Below are positions 17,547-25,752 of a stretch of DNA of 64,000 nt, one piece after another. The stretch spans positions 186,001 to 250,000 of the forward strand of contig NZ_JAIVKL010000007.1 of the NCBI RefSeq assembly GCF_020524045.1. Direction: 5' to 3'. Each line of letters opens with the position of its first letter. Position 1 is the first letter of the stretch. A program made the translations under genes and the position numbers. A model generated the notes under the pieces. It saw only the letters and a list, made by a program, of their open reading frames with translations. It did no database searches and was not told the DNA's origin. This DNA is from Metabacillus litoralis (GTDB lineage: Bacteria > Bacillota > Bacilli > Bacillales > Bacillaceae).

Positions 17547-17641
17547 TATTCCTTTATGTTTTTTAAAGAGAACTACATGTAATATAGGTTATATGCAGTT
17601 TAACAATATTTAGTGTAAAGTCTAAATAAATAAATTTTTGA

Positions 17642-17725
17642 TTAATCTTCATTCGTGGTAAAATCAACAACCATTGCCGTTAAAACAGTTGTGACAAGCA
17701 GTAAAACACAAACTACTGAAAACAT
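17642..17725 (-). CDS. Tiny single-helix membrane protein at the end of the oxidase operon
   Basis: This is a 27-residue open frame, MFSVVCVLLLVTTVLTAMVV followed by DFTTNED, directly after subunit I. It has one membrane helix and a short acidic tail. GGTAGGGAG, which overlaps the subunit I stop codon, is spaced nine bases from the ATG at 17725; an in-frame ATG at 17734 is too close to it. The position and helix suggest an accessory subunit or assembly peptide of the oxidase. I do not recognise a named family; the coding call rests on the ribosome site, operon position and hydrophobicity. Confidence 0.6.
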   Translation of the reverse strand: MFSVVCVLLLVTTVLTAMVVDFTTNED

Positions 17726-17738
17726 ATCAATCATCTCC

Positions 17739-19397
17739 CTACCATGTTTTAAATCCAGAAGAACCAGGAGGTGCATGTTCAATCATTTGAATCAATGGAA
17801 TCGTATAGGCAATAGCAATTAAAGCAATAGCAATACCTATCCAAATCCACCAATTTTCCAAGAATTTAGGTGTACCAGTACTATCACTTTCTGCCATAGG
17901 GAATTCAACTTGTTCTTCTATTGAATTTGCTTTAGGTGCTGCAAATAATGTATAAAACACAATATAAATTAAAATCATGGCAGATAAGAAGAGAATTGTT
18001 CCTCCAATGGCCATTGTTACATGATTGGAAAGAATTCCTTGAAACCACTCTAAAGCATTAGGATCATCCATATAACCTGCATAAGCTGTTCGTCTCGGTG
18101 CACCAAGTAATCCTAAGATATGTTGAGATGTACTCATGAGTAGCATCCCTATCGACCAAGTGATTACTTGAATAAAAGCAAGCTTTTGAATCGCTTTTGT
18201 TAATTTTCTTCCCGTTAAATAAGGAATCAGCCAAAATGTTAGTCCCATAAATGTCATGGCAACGGGAGTACCAACAGTTATATGAAAATGTCCAACGACC
18301 CATAATGTATTATGAATCACTTCATTTAATTGAAAACTAGCGTTTATAATTCCTCCAGCCCCACCTGGAATAAAGAAGAACATCGCAATAAATAAAGAAG
18401 TAAATCGAATATCCTTCCAAGGTAATTTAAAGAACCATCCAAATAATCCTGTAGCTCCTTTATCTCTACCTGTTTTTTCAAATGTTCCAAACATAGAGAA
18501 TGCAGTCATTAAAGAAGGGATAATAACCATAAAAGTTAAAATGGTTTGTAGGAATTTCCAAAAGCTTGATATTCCAGGCTCTGTTAACTGATGGTGAAAT
18601 CCTACAGGAATTGAAAATAAAATAAACAACACAAACGATAATCGAGCTAAGGAATCACTAAATACTTTTCCACCAATGATTTTTGGTACAATCACATACC
18701 ATGCAATATACGCCGGTAATAGCCAGAAATAAACAAGTGGATGACCAAAATACCAGAACAAAGAGCGACTTAGCTCAACATTAATTGTATCAACCCAACC
18801 AAATGCCCACGGAATAAACTGGAATAATACAGTAGCAACTACTCCTAAACAAGCAATAATCCAAAGAATAAGTGTTGCGATTGTCATAAAAGCAAATAGT
18901 GGACTTAATTGTCCTTTATTTTGCTTTTTCCATTTTACATAATGACCGATTAAAGCAAAGCTATATATCCATGTACCTACGACAAAAAGAGCTAACCCAA
19001 CATAATACCATCCACTTGCTTGAAGTGGAGCATAAAATGTATAAAGAACTGATGCTCTACCTGCAATGATTTCAACAATGGCGAGTAATGTTCCCGCAGT
19101 TGTAACAATAAAACCGATCCACGAAAATAAATGAACTTTAGGTCCAAATGAACCAAGTGAATAACTCATACCAGTAATGAGAAAACCAAATATAAAATAA
19201 GTAGTAAAAATAAGTGCCAGTAATACACCGTGTGCTGTTAGAATTTGATAGTAATCAAGCCATGGTGGTAATGTTAGTGCATCATTACGTATAAAAACTT
19301 GAAGTAAACCACAAAACGTACCAATCAAAAATGCAATATAAGCAAAAATAATATTTGTTAACGCTAATCTTTTGTCTGCCAAACTAATTTGTTTCAT
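17739..19397 (-). CDS. cbaA: ba3-type cytochrome c oxidase subunit I
   Basis: This 552-residue haem-copper oxidase subunit has about 13 membrane helices. Low-spin haem and active-site ligands are visible: the histidine in ILTAHGVLLAL, the helix WYFGHPLVYFWLLPAYIAWY with the CuB histidine, the pair in FHHQLTEPG, and HNTLWVVGHFHITVG with the high-spin haem ligands. It lacks the K-channel motifs of the A family and matches the B (ba3) family in pattern. It reduces oxygen to water and pumps protons in the cytoplasmic membrane. Its ATG overlaps the subunit II stop by one base. Upstream palindromes suggest oxygen-dependent control. Confidence 0.93.
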   Translation of the reverse strand: MKQISLADKRLALTNIIFAYIAFLIGTFCGLLQVFIRNDALTLPPWLDYYQILTAHGVLLALIFTTYFIFGFLITGMSYSLGSFGPKVHLFSWIGFIVTTAGTLLAIVEIIAGRASVLYTFYAPLQASGWYYVGLALFVVGTWIYSFALIGHYVKWKKQNKGQLSPLFAFMTIATLILWIIACLGVVATVLFQFIPWAFGWVDTINVELSRSLFWYFGHPLVYFWLLPAYIAWYVIVPKIIGGKVFSDSLARLSFVLFILFSIPVGFHHQLTEPGISSFWKFLQTILTFMVIIPSLMTAFSMFGTFEKTGRDKGATGLFGWFFKLPWKDIRFTSLFIAMFFFIPGGAGGIINASFQLNEVIHNTLWVVGHFHITVGTPVAMTFMGLTFWLIPYLTGRKLTKAIQKLAFIQVITWSIGMLLMSTSQHILGLLGAPRRTAYAGYMDDPNALEWFQGILSNHVTMAIGGTILFLSAMILIYIVFYTLFAAPKANSIEEQVEFPMAESDSTGTPKFLENWWIWIGIAIALIAIAYTIPLIQMIEHAPPGSSGFKTW

Positions 19398-19867
19398 TAC
19401 TCAACCACCTCTATCGTTGTCTTCATAAAATGATGACCAGATCCACAATATTCGTTACAGATTACTAAATACTCTCCAGGTTTATCGAAGGTATGCTCTT
19501 TTGTATTGATTTGACCAGGCACAACCATCATATTTACATTTGTGTTAATGATTGAAAAACTGTGAGTCACATCTGTACTAGTAACCTTAAAGATTATTTT
19601 CTTTCCCGCAGGTACCTTTATTTCAGGTGGTTCATAGCCAAAAGCTTTTGCAACAATAATCACTTCATACGTATCATCATTGATTTTATGAACTCCAGGA
19701 TTATCAAATGGTGCAGTTTGCTCAACTTTCTCAGGATCGATAGTCTCCAAGCCTCCAGATGGCTGATGATTAAATGCAAAAGCAGTTACACCAATAATGC
19801 TTAAAAATAATATTAATGATAAAATTCCAAAACCTAACCAAATTTTTTCAAACTTATGAAAATGCAT
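19397..19867 (-). CDS. cbaB: ba3-type cytochrome c oxidase subunit II
   Basis: This 156-residue subunit has one N-terminal membrane anchor (about 12-34) and a cupredoxin domain outside the membrane. The CuA motif CNEYCGSGHHFM holds two cysteines, a histidine and a methionine, with the second histidine in VTHSF. It accepts electrons from cytochrome c and passes them to subunit I, encoded directly downstream. The short length is normal for the ba3 class. A GGGGGGCATTTTAAG region precedes the start. Confidence 0.93.
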   Translation of the reverse strand: MHFHKFEKIWLGFGILSLILFLSIIGVTAFAFNHQPSGGLETIDPEKVEQTAPFDNPGVHKINDDTYEVIIVAKAFGYEPPEIKVPAGKKIIFKVTSTDVTHSFSIINTNVNMMVVPGQINTKEHTFDKPGEYLVICNEYCGSGHHFMKTTIEVVE

Positions 19868-19886
19868 CTTAAAATGCCCCCCTTAA

Positions 19887-20012
19887 TTAACGTGTAATAT
19901 AAAAGAAATAAACACTAAACCACATGACCAAGATTAATAATCCGATAGAAAACACACTAATCAATGTACCTTTAAGCTCGTTATTGTCTTCACCTTTAAA
20001 TTTTTTGCTCAC
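19887..20012 (-). CDS. Cytochrome oxidase subunit IIa (single-helix subunit)
   Basis: This is a 41-residue protein with start GTG at 20012 behind GGGGGGATCTCA. Its sequence begins MSKKFKGEDNNELKGTLISV and ends in a single membrane helix and YFFYITR. It is the first gene of the oxidase operon and has the ExLKGTLxSV ... WFxVYxFYxxR pattern of the subunit IIa that packs against subunits I and II in ba3 oxidases. It is short and easily missed by gene callers. The stop lies 20 bases before the subunit II start, so the operon order is IIa-II-I-small peptide. Confidence 0.82.
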   Translation of the reverse strand: MSKKFKGEDNNELKGTLISVFSIGLLILVMWFSVYFFYITR

Positions 20013-20073
20013 TGAGATCCCCCCACGTTTTACTTTCGTTAATGTAAGGGTAAAGGAATTTTATAAAAATAGA

Positions 20074-20089
20074 TGTGATAAATCTCACG
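20074..20089 (+). promoter_or_regulatory. CRP/FNR-like operator between the oxidase operon and the cupin gene
   Basis: TGTGA-TAAATC-TCACG matches TGTGA-N6-TCACA with one mismatch. It lies 62 bp from the oxidase operon start and 35 bp from the cupin start, so one bound regulator could control both. The same pattern occurs before adhP. Confidence 0.6.
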
Positions 20090-20123
20090 AATTGATATGG
20101 AAAGATAAGAGGAGGAAAAAAAC

Positions 20124-20615
20124 ATGTCTGTAGAAAGTAAATCGTTGTTCCTTAAAAAAGGAGAAAAAATTCCAAATAACGAAAAATTGCCAGTTGTTAT
20201 TTATCAACAAGTTAATAGTAAGGATATCGAAAAGTTATTTCATAAACATAATTGGTTGAACAGTTGGACAAATGGAGTTTACAGCTATCATCATTTTCAT
20301 AGTAATACTCATGAGGTACTATGTGTGGTAGCGGGTGAAGCAGTCATTTTACTTGGAGGAGAAACAGGGGAGAGCATTGATGTTTCTTCTGGAGACGTAC
20401 TTGTCTTACCTGCAGGAACGGGTCATAAAAAGGTGTCATCTTCAAGTGATTTTAAAGTTGTAGGAGCCTATCCGTCTGGGATGGAACCAGACTTAAAGAA
20501 AGAGGATGTACAATGTGAAAAGTATAGGGTAGATATTAATTCGGTACCATTACCGAACCAAGATCCTATATTTGGGTCTCATGGTCCTTTGATAGAATAC
20601 TGGAATATAAAATGA
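20124..20615 (+). CDS. Cupin-domain protein (YjlB-like)
   Basis: This 163-residue single-domain cupin has metal-binding histidines in YSYHHFHSNTHEVLCVVAG and GTGHK of the second cupin motif. The GDVLVLPAGTGHK stretch and the C-terminal GPLIEYW fit the YjlB family. The function is not established for the family. It is the first + strand gene divergent from the oxidase operon and could share its redox operator. GAGGAGG precedes the ATG. A family C-like repeat begins exactly at its stop codon. Confidence 0.8.
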   Translation: MSVESKSLFLKKGEKIPNNEKLPVVIYQQVNSKDIEKLFHKHNWLNSWTNGVYSYHHFHSNTHEVLCVVAGEAVILLGGETGESIDVSSGDVLVLPAGTGHKKVSSSSDFKVVGAYPSGMEPDLKKEDVQCEKYRVDINSVPLPNQDPIFGSHGPLIEYWNIK

Positions 20616-20772
20616 GGATGGGACAAAAGTATTTTAACAAAATAGAAACAAAACAAGGATTGTAGGTGTAGTTACGTCACTCCTGAGATATACTTCGCTT
20701 TCCGCGGGAAGCTGGCAAGCCTCTTCGTGTTAAACACTGTGGAGACTTGCCCTTGCTTTTTATTCCGCATTA
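20616..20772 (+). repeat. Hybrid or decayed family C repeat
   Basis: GAGGATGGGACAAAAGTATT, TTAACAAAATAGAAAC and GGTGTAGTTAC match the reverse complement of the copy at 27944-28082. They are followed by TTCGCTTTCCGCGGGAAGCTGGC ... CTGTGGAGACTTGCCC, a degraded form of the GC-rich core found in the larger copies. The right end is lost, where the 52-bp array begins. This is the only place where the short C1 flank and the GC-rich core are joined. Confidence 0.55.
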
Positions 20773-20778
20773 GGTGAT

Positions 20779-21312
20779 CATGTCCTTTAGCGGCTCTATG
20801 ACGACCATTTACTAAAGCTTTCCTGACTTGCACTTGCTTTTGGGCATCATCCGGTCGATGACGGACATTTCACATGGGTTCACACTTGCTGTTGGGCTTC
20901 ATCCGGTCGATGACGGACATTTCACATGGTTTTGCACTTGCTTAAGTCCATCATTCAGTCGATGACGGACATTTCACAAGGGCTTGCAGTTGCTTAAGTC
21001 CGTCATCCGGTCGATGACGGACATTTCACATGGTTTTGCACTTGTTTAAGTTCTTCATCCGGTCGATGACGGACATTTCACAAGGGTTTGCACTTGTTTA
21101 AGTCCTTCATCCGGTCGATGACGGACATTTCACATGGTTTTGCACTTGTTTAAGTCCTTCATCCGGTCGATGACGGACATTTCACATGGGCTAGCACTGG
21201 ATTATGTCCTTCATCCGGTCGATGACGGACATTTCACAAGGGTTTGCACTTGCTTATGTCCTTCATTGGTCTTCTGTCAAGAAAGTGGACATTTCACATG
21301 GGCTTGCATTCT
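20779..21312. repeat. Tandem array of a 52-bp hairpin unit
   Basis: The block CATCCGGTCGATGACGGACA recurs with an exact 52-bp period at 20851, 20903, 20955, 21007, 21059, 21111, 21163 and 21215 (positions of CCGG or its variant), with a degenerate unit at each edge. Each unit contains an inverted repeat: in the copy at 20998-21022, GTCCGTCATC and GATGACGGAC form a perfect 10-bp stem around CGGTC. The remaining part, ATTTCACATGGTTTTGCACT, is also conserved. There are no variable spacers, so it is not a CRISPR array. The open frames crossing it are not credible genes. Confidence 0.92.
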
Positions 21313-21401
21313 CAAAGCTTCGTGCCTCTTAACTTGTAAAAATACTTTGTCTATAAAAATATGAACTTCATTTATGAAGTTCACTTTTTTATAAATCACA
21401 T

Positions 21402-21719
21402 TTACCCCCATTGCGATCCCCATTTTTTCATTTCTTTTAACATCATATGAAGTGAATGGCCTTTTTCTGTTAATGTATATTCAACAGTAACAGGTACTGT
21501 CGCAAAGGACTGCCTAGTTAGTACGTCATTGCTTTCCAAATGACGAAGTGTATCAGTTAATGCTTTAGGACTAATCTTTGGGATCGCTTTTTGTAATTCA
21601 CCGAATCTTCTTGTTCCGTCAAAAAGCTGTTTGATCACAAGAAAAGACCATTTTCCACCTATGATATTTAGGGCTTTTTCAATAGAACATTCAATATGTA
21701 CCTCATTTATTTTCTCCAT
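21402..21719 (-). CDS. HxlR family winged-helix regulator
   Basis: This 105-residue regulator has the HxlR pattern CSIEKALNIIGGKWSFLVIKQL ... RRFGELQKAIPKISPKALTDTLRHLESNDVLTRQ ... VEYTLTEKGHSL. The N-terminal cysteine just before the GGKW helix is typical of members that sense thiol-reactive compounds. It is divergent from the aldo-keto reductase and epimerase genes and probably controls them. The ATG follows AAGGAGGAT. Confidence 0.87.
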   Translation of the reverse strand: MEKINEVHIECSIEKALNIIGGKWSFLVIKQLFDGTRRFGELQKAIPKISPKALTDTLRHLESNDVLTRQSFATVPVTVEYTLTEKGHSLHMMLKEMKKWGSQWG

Positions 21720-21978
21720 AGTATCCTCCTTATAGTTACTATAAAATATATAGTAGATTACTTAATTTTTATTATATCAATAATATTTCAGTACTTGTAT
21801 AGACAAATTTAAATATCTATAATTTATAAATGTAAACGATATCATTAATGAAGGTATTTAGAGTCATCGTAAGGAATTTTTTAAAATAAGGAAATATGCG
21901 ATTAGTTTTCAAGCGAGATGAAAATTACTTACTATCAGGTATTCCGTAACAAAATTTTATAAAATGGAGATGTTAAGG

Positions 21979-22926
21979 ATGAAATATAGACGTTTAGGAA
22001 GATCAGGATTAAAAGTGAGTGAAGTGAGTTTAGGAAGCTGGCTTACATATGGGGCTTCGACAGAAAAGGAAAAAGCAATTAAAACAATTGAAACAGCTTA
22101 TGATTTAGGAATTAACTCATTTGATACAGCAAACGTTTATGCAACTGGAGAGTCAGAAAAAGTAGTTGGAGAAGCACTTGCGAAGTATAGTCGCGATTCT
22201 TATGTGTTAGCAACTAAGGTTTATTGGCCAATGGGGGAAGGACCAAATGACAAAGGCCTTTCAAGAAAGCATGTATTTGAGCAGCTTCATAGTAGTTTAA
22301 AACGTTTAAATACTGATTATGTCGACATCTACTATTGCCACCGTTATGATACGGAAACACCAGTAGAAGAAACATTAAGGACAATTGACGATCTTATTCG
22401 ACAAGGGAAAATTTTGTATGCTGGTGTTAGTGAATGGACAGCACAACAAATCCAAGAAGCAGTTGGAACAGCGGATAAATATTTATTGAATCGAATTGTT
22501 GTGAATCAACCAAACTATAATATGTTTCACCGTTATATTGAAGAAGAAGTTGTTCCAGTCAGTGAGCAGCATGGTATTGGTCAAATAGTGTTTTCTCCTT
22601 TAGCACAAGGTGTTTTAACTGGAAAATATAGTTTGAGCAATCGAGCTCCAGAGGGAAGCCGTGCGACGGATCCTAATTCCAACATGTATATGAATCAATT
22701 TTTAACTGACGAAACTCTTGCAAAAGTGGAGAAATTAGGAGGAATAGCAAAAGAATTAGATATTAGCTTATCTCAATTAGCGATTGCCTGGATTCTACGT
22801 CTCCCGAATATTGCAAGTACATTAGTGGGAGCGACTAGACCAGAGCAAATTATTGAAAATGCTAAAGGCTCTGATGTTATTTTAACAAACGATATCATTA
22901 CACAAATTGAAGAAATTTTAAAATAA
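21979..22926 (+). CDS. Aldo-keto reductase
   Basis: This 315-residue NADPH-dependent carbonyl reductase with a TIM-barrel fold belongs to the group that includes potassium-channel beta subunits (MKYRRLGRSGLKVSEVSLGS). The catalytic tetrad is visible: Asp in FDTANVYATGESE, the Tyr of that segment, Lys in LATKVYWP and His in YYCHRYD. The start at 21979 is chosen because GGAG is nine bases upstream; the in-frame ATG at 21964 would sit before that site. It forms a two-gene operon with the epimerase, divergent from an HxlR-type regulator, which suggests induction by reactive carbonyls. Confidence 0.9.
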   Translation: MKYRRLGRSGLKVSEVSLGSWLTYGASTEKEKAIKTIETAYDLGINSFDTANVYATGESEKVVGEALAKYSRDSYVLATKVYWPMGEGPNDKGLSRKHVFEQLHSSLKRLNTDYVDIYYCHRYDTETPVEETLRTIDDLIRQGKILYAGVSEWTAQQIQEAVGTADKYLLNRIVVNQPNYNMFHRYIEEEVVPVSEQHGIGQIVFSPLAQGVLTGKYSLSNRAPEGSRATDPNSNMYMNQFLTDETLAKVEKLGGIAKELDISLSQLAIAWILRLPNIASTLVGATRPEQIIENAKGSDVILTNDIITQIEEILK

Positions 22927-22938
22927 GGTGTGAAAATT

Positions 22939-23790
22939 ATGAAAAAAGTCGTTGTAACTGGTGGAAGTGGCCTTCTTGGTCACTCTGTGATAAAGGAATT
23001 TCAGGATAGCGGATATGAAGTATTAAATGCAGATATCAAACATCCAGAGGATCCAATTTGTAAAACGGTCATTACAGATTTACAAAACTTAGGTGAAGTG
23101 TATGGAGTATTAGCTGGTGCTGATGCAGTTGTTCATCTTGCAGCCATCCCTGTAGCTTATTCACATCCTAATGAGGTAACTTTCCAAAATAATGTCATAT
23201 CTACATATAATATATTAGAAGCAGCTGGAACTCTTGGGATCAAAAAAGCGGTTATATCATCTAGTGAGTCATCTTATGGTTTGGTCTTTGCTCTTAAAGA
23301 GCTATTGCCTCACTATGCTCCACTTGATGAAGATCACCCACAATTACCAGAGGACAGTTACGGCTTATCGAAAATTGTGAACGAACAAACAGCTGATATG
23401 ATTCATCGTCGAACAGGGATGCAAGTTGTTTCCATGAGATTAGGTAATATCATTGCTCCTCATATGTATGATAACTTCCCTCAATTCATTAATGATCCAG
23501 AGCAGAGAAAGGTTATTATGTGGAGTTATATCGATGCAAGAGATGCAGCAGTTGCCTATCGCTTAGCTGTTGAAACAGATGGACTAGGTTCGATTGCATT
23601 AAATATTGCAGCTGATGAAACAAGCATGAATATTAAAAGTAAAAGCTTGATGGAAACAGTTTATCCTGCTGTAGAAATTCGTAAACCACTAGAAGGATAT
23701 GAAACACTGTTTTCTAATGAAAAAGCAAAGAAAGTATTAAATTGGCAGCCACAACATAGATGGAGAGATTATGTGAAGGTTGAGAAATAA
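22939..23790 (+). CDS. NAD(P)-dependent epimerase/dehydratase
   Basis: This is a 283-residue extended short-chain dehydrogenase. GGSGLLGHSVI is the nucleotide loop, the catalytic serine is in SSSESSYG and the YxxxK pair is in YGLSKIVNEQ. It acts on a nucleotide-sugar or similar hydroxyl substrate, which the sequence does not reveal. AAGGTG is well placed for the ATG at 22939; the in-frame GTG at 22930 lies inside it. It is 12 bases after the aldo-keto reductase, so the two are co-transcribed, and a terminator follows. Confidence 0.87.
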   Translation: MKKVVVTGGSGLLGHSVIKEFQDSGYEVLNADIKHPEDPICKTVITDLQNLGEVYGVLAGADAVVHLAAIPVAYSHPNEVTFQNNVISTYNILEAAGTLGIKKAVISSSESSYGLVFALKELLPHYAPLDEDHPQLPEDSYGLSKIVNEQTADMIHRRTGMQVVSMRLGNIIAPHMYDNFPQFINDPEQRKVIMWSYIDARDAAVAYRLAVETDGLGSIALNIAADETSMNIKSKSLMETVYPAVEIRKPLEGYETLFSNEKAKKVLNWQPQHRWRDYVKVEK

Positions 23791-23801
23791 TTATTGATCA
23801 T

Positions 23802-23833
23802 GAGGACCTAGTGAATCACTGGGTCCTTTTAGT
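23802..23833 (+). terminator. Terminator after the epimerase
   Basis: GGACCTAGTG and CACTGGGTCC form a stem around AAT, followed by TTTT. The rest of the gap to 24090 is AT-rich. GAGCTATTTTCATTAAACTTT and CTAGTGGTATCT near 23971-24030 look like a decayed family B end. Confidence 0.8.
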
Positions 23834-24089
23834 ACGTGGGTAAGCTTAATTTTCTTGAACAAAACTGTGTGAAAAACCAACAACTAGTTATAATAGAACA
23901 AAAACAATTTGCTATCTCAATTCATTTCATATTAAACTGTGAAAGGGTAATAGAGGCTGTGCTTTTTACATAGAGCTATTTTCATTAAACTTTTTAACGT
24001 TGTAAACAAAGTATATAAAATCTAGTGGTATCTCAACGCATAATTGATTTATGCAAAAAAAGAGCACTACATAAAGAGAGGGAATTACC

Positions 24090-24980
24090 ATGTTACATGA
24101 ATTTTTAATAAATGTACCATTTAAAGAGATTGAGGAAGTGACTGATCTCCTGAATGCAGCAGGCATTTATAATTTATATTATGAGTCACCTATCGAAATC
24201 ATTAAGGTTCAAAATGGTTATGGTTATGAAGAAAGGCAAGATCAGCAAGTTGAATTTAAAATATATGCTAGTGATTTAGAAGTTGAAAATCTTCCTGATG
24301 CGTATTTTCCTCTTTTAGAATCAACTTTGTCGATATCAAGAGACAGTATTACACATACAGCACATGAAGAAACAGATTGGGAGCAAACCTATGATTTTCA
24401 AGATATTGACTTAGGAAATAATTGGGTTATTCAGTATCCTTCTTCTAGTGAGATATATGAGAATAAGAATGTGTTAAAATTTGATCCATTAGCAGCCTTT
24501 GGAACAGGTCTTCATGAGACAACTCAAGGGTGTTTACGAATGATTGTAGATAAAGATTTTAAAGGTCAAACTGTACTTGATTTAGGGACAGGATCTGGCA
24601 TGTTAGCAATTGCTGCTTCATTAAAAGGTGCCAATAAGGTTGTAGCAGTTGATTATGAAGATGTAGCAAGAGAACTTTATCATAATGCGAAATTAAACGA
24701 GTTAGAAAATGACTTGCAAGTAGTACAAGCTGATTTAATTACTGGAGATTATACCATTAGTGAAAAATACGATTATATCTTTATAAATATCGGTGCAAAT
24801 GAAACGATGAGCATTCTAAAAAAGCATACATTATTAAACAATAGCAATGAATTTATTATTTCAGGTCTTGTTGAATGGCATATTGATCAGTTAATAGAAA
24901 TGTTTCAAATAGATGGTTTCTCAATTAAAGAGAAACAGCAAACAAATGAATGGGTAACAATTCATTTTACAAAAGCATAA
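24090..24980 (+). CDS. PrmA-like methyltransferase (ribosomal protein L11 methyltransferase family)
   Basis: This is a 296-residue protein with a PrmA-type N-terminal ferredoxin-like domain, then KFDPLAAFGTGLHETTQGCL and the SAM-binding loop VLDLGTGSGMLAIAASLKGANKVVAVD. The canonical gene sits in the dnaJ operon of Bacillus; here no chaperone gene is adjacent, so this is likely a paralogue. The motif IV equivalent reads FINIGANE rather than NIxAN/D, which may mean a different target. The start follows AGAGAGGGAATTACC. Methyltransferase activity is likely; the substrate is uncertain. Confidence 0.8.
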   Translation: MLHEFLINVPFKEIEEVTDLLNAAGIYNLYYESPIEIIKVQNGYGYEERQDQQVEFKIYASDLEVENLPDAYFPLLESTLSISRDSITHTAHEETDWEQTYDFQDIDLGNNWVIQYPSSSEIYENKNVLKFDPLAAFGTGLHETTQGCLRMIVDKDFKGQTVLDLGTGSGMLAIAASLKGANKVVAVDYEDVARELYHNAKLNELENDLQVVQADLITGDYTISEKYDYIFINIGANETMSILKKHTLLNNSNEFIISGLVEWHIDQLIEMFQIDGFSIKEKQQTNEWVTIHFTKA

Positions 24981-25004
24981 TGATCAGATAGTGATCGTCT
25001 AAAT

Positions 25005-25077
25005 GCTCTGTTAAACAATGTGGTTAAAATAGTATGGAAGTATACTAATTACAACTACTTTTAACAGAGCGTTTTTT
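25005..25077 (+). terminator. Long hairpin terminator with family A-like arms
   Basis: GCTCTGTTAAA pairs perfectly with TTTAACAGAGC about 55 bases later, followed by GTTTTTT. The arms are the same sequence as the ends of family A repeats (GGCTCTGTTAAAC), so this may be a terminator derived from a deleted repeat. Confidence 0.7.
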
Positions 25078-25175
25078 CAGATAATCAAATAGAGGAACTA
25101 GTATACATGCCTTTTCATATTTAACATAATCGTTTAAAATGTAGTTGGTGAATATTGGATAAGTTGAGGTGCATT

Positions 25176-25670
25176 GTGAAAGAGAAATTAGAGGAATTTA
25201 TTGTTGAAAGTTTAGGATTTTTACCAGCTGAAATCATTGTTATTATCGTCTCTGCATTACCAATTTTAGAGCTTAGAGGTGGTCTGCCTTTAGCATATCT
25301 CCATTATGATTTTTCTCTATTAAAATCTTCAATATTAAGTATTCTTGGGAATATATTACCGATTATTCCTATATTAATCTTGTTTCAGCCTCTTAGTAAA
25401 TGGCTTCGAAGATTTAACTGGTATAGGAAAATGTATGATTGGCTTTATAATCGCACAATGAAAAAGAGCGGTAGTGTAGAAAAATTTGGTGCAATCGGAT
25501 TAATGCTTTTCACTGCATTACCATTACCAACAACAGGGGCTTATAGTGCCTGTGTTGCTGCAATTATTTTTGGTATTCGTTTTCGATATGCATTTCTATC
25601 AATTACAGCAGGAGTATTGATTGCTGCCTTAATTGTAAGTCTAGGTCTTGCTTCGTTTTCCTTATTTTAA
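25176..25670 (+). CDS. Small multidrug export protein family membrane protein
   Basis: This 164-residue membrane protein has about four helices and the ALPILELRGGLPLAY and TALPLPTTGAYSACVAA segments of the Sm_multidrug_ex (COG2426) family. Its transport function is a database name rather than demonstrated. The start is placed at GTG 25176, five bases after GAGGTG; an in-frame TTG at 25155 lies upstream of that site. It has no obvious partner gene. Confidence 0.8.
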   Translation: MKEKLEEFIVESLGFLPAEIIVIIVSALPILELRGGLPLAYLHYDFSLLKSSILSILGNILPIIPILILFQPLSKWLRRFNWYRKMYDWLYNRTMKKSGSVEKFGAIGLMLFTALPLPTTGAYSACVAAIIFGIRFRYAFLSITAGVLIAALIVSLGLASFSLF

Positions 25671-25752
25671 GTTGGTTTTTTCGGTATTTTCTTAATTTAT
25701 AAATTAAAATTATGATATGATAGACTATATTTCATTTATAAAGGAGATAGTT

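Noticed and set aside
20779-21312. Possible CRISPR array
   Set aside because: The period is regular, but the whole 52-bp unit is conserved and there are no unique spacers; no cas genes are near.
21134-21364. 76-codon open frame over the tandem array
   Set aside because: It only reads through the 52-bp repeats, has no ribosome site, and the repeat period is not a multiple of three.
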